Assembly (NCBI GenBank): GCA_038101125.1
Contig: JAYNVZ010000016.1
Location: 1 to 24,474, forward strand
Length of the DNA stretch: 24,474 nt
DNA from: GCA-2698665 sp038101125
Lineage (GTDB): Bacteria > Pseudomonadota > Gammaproteobacteria > GCA-002705445 > GCA-002716945
Direction of reading: 5' to 3'
The notes under the pieces are model-generated. The model was given only the letters and a program-made list of their open reading frames with translations. It did no database searches and was not told the DNA's origin. Both the position numbers and the translations under genes were made by a program. Shown here piece by piece: positions 7,431-15,963 of this stretch (within the stretch, counting starts at the first letter, position 1; each line of letters starts with the position of its first letter).

Positions 7431-8363
7431 ATGAGAATACTTATAACAGGAGCATCTGGACTATTAGGCGGTAGATTGGCTAATTATCTTCATCAACAAA
7501 AGAAATACACTCTTACAATGTTATCTAGAAACGCAGAAGAACATGATTGTTTAAAAAACTATGGTTCTGTAATCAATATTAACTGGGAAGATCAGAATCA
7601 ATTAAATAATATACTAAAAAATATAGATATCGTAGTGCATGCTTTTGGGCCATCAGCCCAACTGTGTTCAAGCGACCCAATCAATCAAATATCTTTATAC
7701 AAGAGATATACGCAAAATCTTTTAAAAGCTATAAATTCGAATATGATAACTAAAGTTATATTATTATCGTCAATACATGTTTATTCTGAAAATCCAGAAG
7801 GAGATATTGATGAAAAAAGCGCTACACTAAATAATCATCCTTATGCTTTAAGCAAAATTGCAGTAGAGGATGTAATCAATAAATCTACTATATTGAATAC
7901 CAAGTTTTATACATTGAGGTTATCCAACTGTTATGGCTATCCAGTAACTAAATCAAAAGATTGCTGGAATCTATTTGTTAATGATATATGCAGAGGGTCA
8001 ATTACTAACAATTCTCTAAAAATTAAAAACAACCCATATATCAAAAGGGACTTCCTTCCAGTCACATATTTTTGTGAGGTTATAGAGCATTTTATAGATG
8101 ATAACAATATAAAAGAAGGTTTATATAATTTAACATCAGGTGAATCAAGAGAATTGATTGAGTTCAGCAAATATATTAAAAATATCATTGGAAAGGCTTT
8201 AGGCATATCTTTACAAATTGAATATAAAGAGAATTACAAGAAAACCAATAATTTTGTATTAATGAATAATAAAATTTCTTCTAAGATGCCGGAGATATTC
8301 CTTAACCATGAAGATGAGATTCAGAAATTATACATGTATTGTAAAGATAATTTTTCACAATGA
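7431..8363 (+). CDS. NAD(P)-dependent SDR sugar reductase/epimerase
   Basis: A 310-residue extended SDR. TGASGLLGG (6-14) binds the dinucleotide, LLSSIHVYS (111-119) supplies the catalytic serine, and YALSK (Tyr138 and Lys142) completes the triad. FLPVTYF and YNLTSGES are the usual C-terminal elements. Placed four bases after rfbF, it is the best candidate for reducing the C4 keto group of the CDP-4-keto-6-deoxyhexose, possibly after the 3,5-epimerase-like cupin has acted. The final sugar configuration cannot be read from sequence. The stop overlaps the next ORF by four bases. An epimerase role instead of a reductase role is possible. Confidence 0.8.
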   Translation: MRILITGASGLLGGRLANYLHQQKKYTLTMLSRNAEEHDCLKNYGSVININWEDQNQLNNILKNIDIVVHAFGPSAQLCSSDPINQISLYKRYTQNLLKAINSNMITKVILLSSIHVYSENPEGDIDEKSATLNNHPYALSKIAVEDVINKSTILNTKFYTLRLSNCYGYPVTKSKDCWNLFVNDICRGSITNNSLKIKNNPYIKRDFLPVTYFCEVIEHFIDDNNIKEGLYNLTSGESRELIEFSKYIKNIIGKALGISLQIEYKENYKKTNNFVLMNNKISSKMPEIFLNHEDEIQKLYMYCKDNFSQ

Positions 8364-9265
8364 AATTCTCAATTATTTTACCAACCTATAATAGAGCAGA
8401 GTCATTTCTATCAAGAGCAATTGAATCTGTAATAAATCAAACATATATAGACTGGGAATTAATAATCATTGATAATAATTCTATAGATAATACAAAAAAT
8501 TTAATTGAATCATATAAAAATAATCAAATTAAGTTATATAATATTTCAAATAATGGGAATATTGCTAAATCACGTAACCTAGGCATATCTAAAGCAAGTG
8601 GTGACTATATAGCATTTTTAGATTCAGATGATTATTGGGATCAAAATAAACTTAAAAAAAGCTTTACTATATTAACTAATAACCCTATTTATGATGGTCT
8701 ATGTCATGCTGAATACTGGCTATATCCTGATGGATATAAATTGACTAAGAAATATGGGCCTAAGGAATTTTTTAGCTCTGAAAGCTTGCTAATGAGAGGT
8801 AACTCAGTTTCTTTGTCTGCCATGGTTATAAGAAAAAAGAAGATAGAAGAAATCAATAGATTTTCAGAACAGACCGAGATAATAACTGCTGAAGATTATG
8901 ATTTATGGATAAGACTTGCGGGTATTGGTACAAAAATTGCTTTTACAGATGAATCACTAGGGTACTATCAAATACATAATCTATCTGAAAGTTCTAATAT
9001 ATTACGTAACACAGAGGCTGTCATATCTGTCATAAAAAGTCATTTAAATGATAAAAGTGATCAACTAAATCTTGCGTTAAGTAATTGCTGGATTAATGCA
9101 GGCAAGCAGTTTTACTTAAACCACTCAAACTCAGAAGCATTAAGAGCTTACTCAAAATCAATTACGTATGACTGTAAGAATATCAAAGCATATATCTTAA
9201 TTATAGGATTAATAATACCAGTAAAATTATATAAATATTTAGTAAAGCTTAAGAACATATCATGA
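8360..9265 (+). CDS. GT2-family glycosyltransferase
   Basis: A 301-residue inverting glycosyltransferase of GT-A fold. It begins with FSIILPTYNRAESF (3-16), has the nucleotide-binding IIIDNNS stretch (35-41), and the metal-binding DSDD at 88-91. The likely catalytic base region is AEDYDLWIRLA (177-187). The C-terminal quarter is amphipathic and ends in a hydrophobic stretch (ILIIGLIIPVKLYKYL), which suggests membrane association. It overlaps its neighbours on both sides by four bases, so it is translated together with the deoxysugar genes. It probably transfers a sugar onto the growing surface glycan at the cytoplasmic face. Donor and acceptor are unknown. Confidence 0.9.
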   Translation: MKFSIILPTYNRAESFLSRAIESVINQTYIDWELIIIDNNSIDNTKNLIESYKNNQIKLYNISNNGNIAKSRNLGISKASGDYIAFLDSDDYWDQNKLKKSFTILTNNPIYDGLCHAEYWLYPDGYKLTKKYGPKEFFSSESLLMRGNSVSLSAMVIRKKKIEEINRFSEQTEIITAEDYDLWIRLAGIGTKIAFTDESLGYYQIHNLSESSNILRNTEAVISVIKSHLNDKSDQLNLALSNCWINAGKQFYLNHSNSEALRAYSKSITYDCKNIKAYILIIGLIIPVKLYKYLVKLKNIS

Positions 9266-10512
9266 AATCTTTTATAAAAAATATAGGGAAGTACCTAGTA
9301 GCCATACTAAAGATTCTAATTAGAAAAAAAGATAAAATTCTAATTAGCTGTCATGATTATCAAGACTATTCTGGTAATAGTAGATTTTTGTATGAATACC
9401 TATCAAAATATTCTGATATGGACATTTACTGGTTCACAAACAATTCAAAAGTAAAAAGATATTTAAAATCAAAATCTTTTAAATACATTTCGCATAAAAA
9501 TATTTTTAAAGCTATCAAAATAATGTTGGAAACAAAGATTGTAATAAACTCTGGAGACGCATATGTTGATATTTTTTCTATATTTGAAGAAAGTAGTGTA
9601 TACAAAATATCACTTACACATGGTTTTGGGCCCAAAACTGACTTTTTAAAGCTTGATCAAAACTTAATTAAAAGGATACATAAGTTTGATTATGTTAATT
9701 TTCCATCTAAATATTCTATCGAAAATAATGCGACTAAGCTCTATCGGTTATCTAGGAGCAAAATTATATCATATGGGTATCCTAAAAATGATAGCTTATT
9801 TAAAAAGAATGAATCAGAATTGCTACATAAAGATAAGTTTATCATTAAAAACCTATTTCCTGATATGGATATAACGAACTCCACTGTAATTCTATATACA
9901 CCCACATGGAGGAATTATAAATCAGATATCCCTTTTTTTTGTATGCCCGATTATAGTCATAAAATATTTTCAGATCTCCTAGATGATAAAGATATCTTAT
10001 TTATTTGTTCGCCACACCCGATTAATAGGCCCAGTAAACCATTTTTCGATCAATTTAAAACCAAATCTAACGAAAAGACTATATCTAATAACAAGACTAT
10101 GCATGAATCTTTTAACCATAATAGATTTGTAACGTCATATAATGATCAAACTTTAATAGATGTTAATAACTTAATGCATGAAGCTGATATTTTATTGAAC
10201 GATTATTCTACAACATCTATAGATTATTGCATAACAGGCAAACCTCAAGTTTTTTGCTTACCTGATCATGAAATATATAAAAAACATGTTCTGTTAAATA
10301 AAAACTATATTGAGATGCTGCCTGGTAATTGGTGTGAAGATTTTGAAACATTTCAAAAGATTATAGATGAGATAATTATGAATAAAGACAAATATATACA
10401 AAAATATGACAATAATATTAAAAGATATTTAAGTATGTACTATGATGTCAAAAATCAAAATTCTTCAGAAAAGATTAAACTTTTCTTATTGGGGCTATTA
10501 AAAAATAAATAA
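9262..10512 (+). CDS. TagB/TagF-type CDP-glycerol (polyol-phosphate) transferase family protein
   Basis: A 416-residue protein of the CDP-glycerol:glycerophosphotransferase family. Motifs in order are SLTHGFGPK (117-125), GYPKND (172-177), YTPTWR (212-217), PHP (251-253), and NDYSTTSIDY (313-322). The last corresponds to the SDYS...D region that holds donor phosphates in TagF. In Gram-negative bacteria such proteins add glycerol- or ribitol-phosphate to capsules or O-antigens, or act as other phosphodiester-forming transferases. The N-terminus has a hydrophobic or basic helix (about 5-24) suited to peripheral membrane binding. Overlap with the GT2 gene is four bases. No CDP-glycerol or CDP-ribitol synthase is obvious beside it, so the donor is unknown. 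Confidence 0.85.
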   Translation: MKSFIKNIGKYLVAILKILIRKKDKILISCHDYQDYSGNSRFLYEYLSKYSDMDIYWFTNNSKVKRYLKSKSFKYISHKNIFKAIKIMLETKIVINSGDAYVDIFSIFEESSVYKISLTHGFGPKTDFLKLDQNLIKRIHKFDYVNFPSKYSIENNATKLYRLSRSKIISYGYPKNDSLFKKNESELLHKDKFIIKNLFPDMDITNSTVILYTPTWRNYKSDIPFFCMPDYSHKIFSDLLDDKDILFICSPHPINRPSKPFFDQFKTKSNEKTISNNKTMHESFNHNRFVTSYNDQTLIDVNNLMHEADILLNDYSTTSIDYCITGKPQVFCLPDHEIYKKHVLLNKNYIEMLPGNWCEDFETFQKIIDEIIMNKDKYIQKYDNNIKRYLSMYYDVKNQNSSEKIKLFLLGLLKNK

Positions 10513-10521
10513 GATCAAATA

Positions 10522-11226
10522 ATGTCTGATTTTTCTCAACTACTTACACAATCAATCAAAATTATTCTTGACCTTCAGAGTAACTATATAGATATAATCC
10601 TTGTATCATTAAATGTTTCGCTATCTGCTGTCATTATATCAGCTGCTATATGCATACCCTTGGCAACTATAATATCAATAAATAATTTTTATTTTAAAAA
10701 CTTTTTGATCATATTAATTAATACATTATTAGCATTACCTCCGGTCGTTATTGGATTAATTATTTATATACTACTTTCAAGATTTGGACTTTTTGGAAAG
10801 TATGATCTTTTATATACAGTTTCAGCCATGATTATTGCACAAGTGATATTAATATCACCAATATTATTGAGTTTAGTGAAAGAAACAATAGATGATTATT
10901 ATAGTCAATATAAAGAATACCTCGATTCAGTATATGCCTCAAAATTTCAAAAAATGATCACATTGATTTGGGAGGCCAAAGTTAATCTTTTTGTACATAT
11001 TCTAATATCCTTGGGGAGAGCATTATCAGAAGTAGGGGCAATTTTGATAGTAGGTGGGAATATTGAAAATATTACAAGAACAATGACTACCGGTATTGTT
11101 CTAGAAACATCTAAAGGCGAATTATCTATCGCTTTAAGTTTAGGTATAACCTTGCTATTAATTTCATTATTTATAAATATTATACTCTATATTATTAAAA
11201 GAAAGATTATGGTGCATAATGAATAA
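10522..11226 (+). CDS. tupB: Tungstate-type ABC transporter permease TupB
   Basis: A 234-residue inner-membrane permease with five or six hydrophobic segments (about 25-50, 58-82, 95-117, a central EAA-like loop, and 200-227). The loop GRALSEVGAILIVGGNIE, followed by RTMTTGIVLETSKGELSIAL, is distinctive for TupB. The same region in ordinary molybdate permeases (ModB) reads differently. It is followed at once by the ATPase (eight-base overlap) and then a TupA-like binding protein, so the system is complete. The family imports tungstate, and some members also take molybdate or vanadate. It is nine bases after the TagF-like gene, on the same strand. Confidence 0.88.
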   Translation: MSDFSQLLTQSIKIILDLQSNYIDIILVSLNVSLSAVIISAAICIPLATIISINNFYFKNFLIILINTLLALPPVVIGLIIYILLSRFGLFGKYDLLYTVSAMIIAQVILISPILLSLVKETIDDYYSQYKEYLDSVYASKFQKMITLIWEAKVNLFVHILISLGRALSEVGAILIVGGNIENITRTMTTGIVLETSKGELSIALSLGITLLLISLFINIILYIIKRKIMVHNE

Positions 11227-11839
11227 TATAATCACCCTAGATGATATAAGTTTAAAAATAAATAATAATATTTTATTAAATAATATTAATCTAGTAGTAA
11301 ATACAAAAAAAACTACTCTGATTACAGGTCATAATGGTGCTGGCAAAACGTCGCTATTAAAGATTCTTGGTAAGATTGTATCACCAACCAGGGGAATAGT
11401 TAATTATGGGAATGATTATAAATTAAAAAAGACAGCTTTTTCATTTCAAGAACCTATATTTCTTAATAGGTCAGTTGGTTCAAATCTTGAGCATGCGCTA
11501 ACATGTTACAACGGGCGTTATAGCCATAGATATAAGTATCTGATAAATGAAATATTATCAGAATTTAATATAATAAAATTAAAACATAAGTTAGCTAATA
11601 ATTTGTCTACTGGTGAAAAAAAAATAGTTTCTTATATTAGATGTGCTGTTTTAAACCCTCATATCATATTCTTAGATGAGCCATATGCTCACCTTGATGA
11701 TCGATATGCTAAATTAATCAGTGAACACATATTTACTTTATCCAAGAAGACTAAAGTATTTATAGTTACACATGAAAGCTCTAGTTATAGAGATGAGGAT
11801 TTTCATATAATTAAAATGAATAAGGGGTCTATAGTTTGA
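11219..11839 (+). CDS. tupC: Tungstate-type ABC transporter ATP-binding protein TupC
   Basis: A 206-residue ABC ATPase. Walker A is GHNGAGKTS (37-45), the Q-loop glutamine is in FQEP (about 77), the signature is LSTGEKK (129-135), Walker B is IIFLDEP (149-155), the D-loop is HLDD (158-161) and the switch histidine is His185 (VTHES). All catalytic elements are intact. It lacks the C-terminal regulatory domain of ModC-type ATPases, as expected for TupC. The eight-base overlap with tupB and the four-base TTGA overlap with tupA indicate coupled translation. Specificity comes from its partners. Confidence 0.88.
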   Translation: MNNIITLDDISLKINNNILLNNINLVVNTKKTTLITGHNGAGKTSLLKILGKIVSPTRGIVNYGNDYKLKKTAFSFQEPIFLNRSVGSNLEHALTCYNGRYSHRYKYLINEILSEFNIIKLKHKLANNLSTGEKKIVSYIRCAVLNPHIIFLDEPYAHLDDRYAKLISEHIFTLSKKTKVFIVTHESSSYRDEDFHIIKMNKGSIV

Positions 11840-12651
11840 GGATATTTTTTTATTTCTTGATTTTTATATCTAGCATAAACTCTGGATATGCATCTAATAA
11901 TAATGTTTTAAAAGTTTTGAGTACAACATCTACGCGTGACTCAGGTTTTTATAATTATTTGCTACCGAAATTTGAAGAGCAATATAAAGTTAAGGTATAT
12001 GTGATTGCAACAGGAACTGGGCAAGCTATCAAAAATGCTCAAAACTGCAATGGAGACATACTTATAACTCATGCACCGGATTTAGAAAAGAAGTTCGTTA
12101 AAAATAAGTTTGGTGTATCGAGGCATAACCTCATGTATAATGATTTTGTTCTTATAGGACCTAAGACTCAATTAAGAGAATTACAAAAACTTACAAATAT
12201 TACCGATGTATTCTCATATTTAGCATTTAATAAAATTAAGTTTATTTCTAGAGGTGATAATAGTGGTACTAATATTTCTGAGCATAAAATTTGGAATCTT
12301 TCTAATATTAATATCAAGAATCATAGTGGTGATTGGTATTTAGAAACAGGGCAGGGGATGGGAGCAACATTAAATATTGCTGTTGCAACAAATTCATATG
12401 TATACTCCGATAGAGCTACTTGGCTAAAGTTTAAAAACAAGCAAAATCATATGATTGTATATGAAAATGATCATTTGATGTTTAATCAATATAGTATAGT
12501 GCAAATCAATCCCAAGTATTGTACTATGATTAACAACAATCTTGCTGATACATTCTTTAAATGGATTACATCTAAAGATGTGCAACAGTTAATTAAAAAT
12601 TATAAATTAGATGGGAAATCGTTGTTTGTCCCAAATTTTCAAAATGAGTAA
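11836..12651 (+). CDS. tupA: Tungstate-type ABC transporter substrate-binding protein TupA
   Basis: A 271-residue periplasmic binding protein. The TTG start at 11836 overlaps the tupC stop (TTGA) and gives a clean signal peptide (1-19, ending GYA), so it is preferred over later starts. The mature part begins with LSTTSTRDSG (28-37). It continues with IATGTGQA (57-64), ITHAPDLE (77-84) and MYNDFVLIGP (100-109). These segments are diagnostic of TupA, where the TTST stretch helps wrap the oxyanion. GDNSGTN and ETGQGMGATL also match. Tungstate is the likely ligand. Molybdate cannot be excluded from sequence alone. Confidence 0.9.
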   Translation: MRIFFYFLIFISSINSGYASNNNVLKVLSTTSTRDSGFYNYLLPKFEEQYKVKVYVIATGTGQAIKNAQNCNGDILITHAPDLEKKFVKNKFGVSRHNLMYNDFVLIGPKTQLRELQKLTNITDVFSYLAFNKIKFISRGDNSGTNISEHKIWNLSNINIKNHSGDWYLETGQGMGATLNIAVATNSYVYSDRATWLKFKNKQNHMIVYENDHLMFNQYSIVQINPKYCTMINNNLADTFFKWITSKDVQQLIKNYKLDGKSLFVPNFQNE

Positions 12652-12665
12652 ATTACTATACAATT

Positions 12666-13283
12666 ATGAAATATTGGGATAAATTTTATCAAAGTAAGTT
12701 TGTGGATAAATCTATAAAAGATATCCCGTCTCAATTCTCAATATTTGCACTTAATGAAATGATTGAGTCAAATGTTGTCAATGTTATTGAGTATGGCTGT
12801 GGCACGGGCAAAGATAGTATATTTTTCTCAAGTAAGAATATGAATGTGATAGCTTTTGACTCCTGTCAGTCAGCTATTGATATTTGTAATAATAGTGCTT
12901 TAGACTCTCAAATAGAATTCAATAAAATTGATAACTTTTGTCAATCTAAAGATTATATTGATAAAATTGATGGTAAATCATGTGTGTATACAAGATTTTT
13001 TATACATGCTTTAACTGACGACCATATTCTATCGTTTTTAGATAATTTATCTCATATTACAAAACCTAATGATCTGTTTATTTCTGAATTCCGGATCAAA
13101 GGTGATGAAAAAAACTTAAAAGAAACCGAGGATCATTATAGAAATTTTATAGATCCAGAGGTCTTTTTGAATTTACTGCGCTCCCATAACTTTACAATAC
13201 AATATAATATTATAGGCAAGGGTTTCGCAAAATATCGTAATGATGATGCTCTTGTAATTAGAATTGTAGCAACACGAGATTAA
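12666..13283 (+). CDS. Class I SAM-dependent methyltransferase
   Basis: A 205-residue Rossmann methyltransferase. VIEYGCGTGKDSIFF (40-54) is the SAM-binding motif I, and VIAFDSCQSAI supplies the acidic residue for the ribose. YTRFFIHAL is the usual post-motif strand. MKYWDKFYQS at the start is a common cap helix of small-molecule methyltransferases. It starts 14 bases after tupA. Similar proteins often sit in glycan loci and may methylate a sugar or polyol-phosphate terminus, but the target cannot be told from sequence. Confidence 0.8.
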   Translation: MKYWDKFYQSKFVDKSIKDIPSQFSIFALNEMIESNVVNVIEYGCGTGKDSIFFSSKNMNVIAFDSCQSAIDICNNSALDSQIEFNKIDNFCQSKDYIDKIDGKSCVYTRFFIHALTDDHILSFLDNLSHITKPNDLFISEFRIKGDEKNLKETEDHYRNFIDPEVFLNLLRSHNFTIQYNIIGKGFAKYRNDDALVIRIVATRD

Positions 13284-13324
13284 AGTACTAATCTAAGACA
13301 TAATATATATTATACGAACATATA

Positions 13325-14857
13325 ATGACAAAAGCACTTATAATACTCGGTAATCAGCTATTCCCTATTGAACATATCAGAAAAGTAAAGCCTGATTGTA
13401 TCTACATGAGAGAAGATTATCAGTTATGCACATTCCAGAAACATCATAAACATAAAATAACACTATTCTTATCAGCAATGAGATCTTATAGAGATGACTT
13501 AACAAGGAGTAAATTTGATGTTCATTATCATAAATTAAAACCAGAATTAACAGGTACTTATATCTCATACTTAATAAAATTTATTAATGAGAAAAATATC
13601 AAAGAAGTAAACTTTTTTGAAATAGAGGACAAATGGTTTGAAAAAGAGATGTTCAGGTTAAAAAAGGAGAGTAATGTTAAAATCAATATCATAAAAACAC
13701 CTATGTTTATTACAAATAGAGATGAGTTTCTAGTACTCTCCCCTCCTAGCAAAACACTACCTAAATATAAAATGGCATCTTTCTATATAGCACAGCGTAA
13801 AAAAATGAATATATTACTTGAGAATGGCAAGCCTAAAGGAGGTAAATGGTCCCATGATAAAGAAAATAGGAAGAAAATACCAAAAAGCATCGATGTTCCT
13901 ATCTTTAAAACTTTCAAAGATACTACTCATACCAAAGATATAAAGAANNNNNNNNNNTTTTTGTTTTCTGATCTGTTTTGACATTTTGCCAAGATTATTA
14001 ATAAAGTTTTTGCAGATAATTCTGGAGAAACTGATGATTTTAACTACCCTACCACCAGAAAAACTGCACTTGGTATGCTTGATCAATTTATTTCTGAAAA
14101 ACTCAATGAATTTGGCGATTATGAGGACTCTGTTGATGGTCGTTCGCCCTTTTGGTTTCACTCTGTCCTCAGCCCCCTTCTAAATATTGGACTTATTATT
14201 CCAGATGATATTATTTCAAGAGTGCTTAAGAAAAAGAACATAAAAATAAATTCTTATGAAGGGTTCATTAGACAAATTATTGGTTGGAGAGAATTTATGA
14301 GAGGGATATATCAACAAGATGCAAAAATTATGTCTAACTCTAATTTCTTCGGTAATAATCGCAAAATGAAAAACTCTTGGTATGATGGTTCTACTGGCTT
14401 ATTACCCTTAGATCAAAGCATTAAAAGCACATTAAAATACTCTTACGCACATCATATTGAAAGATTAATGATTCAGGCTAATATAATGAATTTATGCGAA
14501 ATTGATCCAAAAATTGTCTACAACTGGTTCATGGAGATGTACATAGACTCATCTGACTGGGTTATGACACCTAATGTATATAGCATGGGTTTATTTGCTG
14601 ATGGAGGTATAATGGCTACCAAACCTTATCTATGTGGTTCAAATTATATGCTGAAAATGATGGATTTTAAAAAAGGCGATTGGTGCAAGGTTTTAGATGG
14701 ACTATATTGGAGATTTATTGATAAACATTTAAAATTTTTTAAATCTAATCCAAGATTAAGCATGATGGCGGTAATACTTAGTAAGATGGACAAGAAGAGG
14801 AAAGACGAGCTTTTTATTCTTGCTGATAACTTTATTAAGGAAAATACAAAATTATGA
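13325..14857 (+). CDS. Cryptochrome/photolyase family protein (FeS-BCP/DPRP type), interrupted by gap and in-frame stop
   Basis: One gene split by the assembly gap. The N-terminal part (13325-13947) has the family's opening LIILGNQLFP and the ETFLS-like antenna/Rossmann domain. The C-terminal part is in the same frame and contains FNYPTTRKTALGMLDQF, the FGDYEDSVDGRSPFWFHSVLSP segment, IIGWREFMRG, YAHHIERLM, and NVYSMGLFADGGIMATKPY, the FAD-binding domain of bacterial (6-4) photolyases. A TGA at 13979-13981 follows the gap directly. Total length (510 codons) matches the family, so little sequence is missing and the stop is probably a contig-end error. Expected role: light-driven DNA photoproduct repair or light sensing. 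The Cys-rich segment that binds a 4Fe-4S cluster in studied members is reduced here. The last codons overlap the next gene. Confidence 0.85.
13948..13957. other. Assembly gap (10 N)
   Basis: Ten consecutive N interrupt the photolyase gene. Ten is a conventional scaffold-gap length, so the real distance may differ. The roughly 25 bases after the gap (to the TGA at 13981) do not read like the expected photolyase sequence and may be low-quality contig-end bases. Confidence 0.98.
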
Positions 14858-15609
14858 AAAATATTATAAAAAAATTAATGAAGTTATTTGGATATAAAAT
14901 AATCAAGATTAATAAAGTCGTATATCCTATTGATTACAATAATGATTTTGTAAGTGAGTTTGAAGCTATAGAACCATTTACGATGACTAGTATTGAAAGA
15001 ATATATGCCTTGAAATCTGCGGTAAACTACATAGTTAAAAATAATATCAGCGGGTCTTTTGTGGAGTGTGGTGTTTGGAAAGGCGGATCTTGCATGATGA
15101 TGGCAAATACTTTAGTCGAAAACGAGCAATTTGAAAGAGAAATATGGTTATACGATACATTTGATGGTATGACGAACCCTACAGATGAAGATATTGAGGT
15201 TGAAACTAAAATAAAAGGCATGGAGCTCCTCAAAGATCTTGATAAAACTACTGATAAATTAAATATGTGGGCATATACTCCAAAAGATCTTGTCATTAAA
15301 AACATGAGATCTACAAGGTATCCAGAAAAAAATATTAAATATATAGAAGGTAAAGTTGAGCAAACTCTATCTGAAAATAATCCGGGAGAAATTGCACTCC
15401 TAAGACTAGACACTGATTGGTATGAATCCACAAAGATTGAGCTTGAAATGCTTTACCCTCTTCTGGTTAGTGGCGGTGTTCTTATAATTGATGATTATGG
15501 TCACTTCCATGGTGCAAAGAAAGCTGTTGATGAGTATTTCCATAGTATTAATGAACAGCCATTAATGCATCGAATTGACTACTCAGGGAGAATGATCATA
15601 AAAAGATAA
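14854..15609 (+). CDS. TylF/MycF-family O-methyltransferase
   Basis: A 251-residue SAM-dependent sugar O-methyltransferase of the macrocin O-methyltransferase (TylF) family. FVECGVWKGGS (69-79) is the SAM loop, YDTFDGM (100-106) binds the adenosyl ribose, and LRLDTDWYEST (183-193) and IIDDYGHFHGAKKAVDEY (211-228) carry the Asp residues that bind the divalent metal in TylF. All key residues are present and the length is normal. The ATG overlaps the photolyase stop by four bases, and its own stop overlaps the next ATG by one base (TAATG). In bacterial surface-glycan loci such enzymes methylate sugar hydroxyls. The acceptor here is unknown. Confidence 0.9.
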   Translation: MKNIIKKLMKLFGYKIIKINKVVYPIDYNNDFVSEFEAIEPFTMTSIERIYALKSAVNYIVKNNISGSFVECGVWKGGSCMMMANTLVENEQFEREIWLYDTFDGMTNPTDEDIEVETKIKGMELLKDLDKTTDKLNMWAYTPKDLVIKNMRSTRYPEKNIKYIEGKVEQTLSENNPGEIALLRLDTDWYESTKIELEMLYPLLVSGGVLIIDDYGHFHGAKKAVDEYFHSINEQPLMHRIDYSGRMIIKR

Positions 15610-15956
15610 TGATTAGAATTTATTATAATCGAAAATGCGCTGTGTGTAACATTGAAATATCTCATTATAAAAAGAAAAATATTTCTAATTTAATTTGGGT
15701 TGACATTAATACCCCATCGAAAGATCTAAAAATCTTAGGAAAATCACATAAAGAAATGATGAGGAGACTTCATGTGGTAGATGATGAAACTATTTACTCT
15801 GGTGCAAGCGCATTTATAGTATTGTGGAGCAACTTACCTAATTACAAGTTATTAAGTAAAATTTTGAATTTACCTATAATTTTTCAAGTTTTTAATATCT
15901 TCTATGAATTTATTGCTTTTTTATTATTTATAAAAAATAATCGTGGCTTAAAATAA
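15609..15956 (+). CDS. DUF393 (DCC family) thiol-redox protein
   Basis: A 115-residue protein with a thioredoxin-like CxxC at its start (RKCAVC, Cys10 and Cys13), then WVDIN and a GASAFIVLW segment typical of the DCC/DUF393 family. The family's usual Asp-Gly before the first Cys reads Asn-Arg here. The C-terminal 35 residues are hydrophobic (ILNLPIIFQVFNIFYEFIAFLLFI), so it likely sits on or in the membrane. Family members are predicted thiol-disulfide oxidoreductases with few assigned substrates. It shares one base with the TylF-type gene and ends seven bases before the convergent DUF2721 gene. Last gene of the plus-strand block. Confidence 0.8.
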   Translation: MIRIYYNRKCAVCNIEISHYKKKNISNLIWVDINTPSKDLKILGKSHKEMMRRLHVVDDETIYSGASAFIVLWSNLPNYKLLSKILNLPIIFQVFNIFYEFIAFLLFIKNNRGLK

Positions 15957-15963
15957 AATTAAT

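Noticed and set aside
5230..8363. A 3,6-dideoxyhexose (abequose or tyvelose type) pathway
   Set aside because: rfbF and rfbG are shared with it, but ddhC- and ddhD-like genes are not in the block. The DegT-like gene at 621-1646 is far from it and retains a lysine in the PLP-lysine region, where ddhC-type dehydrases have His.
13986..14183. Plus-strand frame in a second reading frame after the N gap
   Set aside because: The photolyase motifs (FNYPTTRK, FGDYED) are read in the other frame, so this one is a shadow.
15027..15431. 134-codon minus-strand frame inside the TylF-type gene
   Set aside because: It is antisense to a gene with complete family motifs and has no recognisable protein features.
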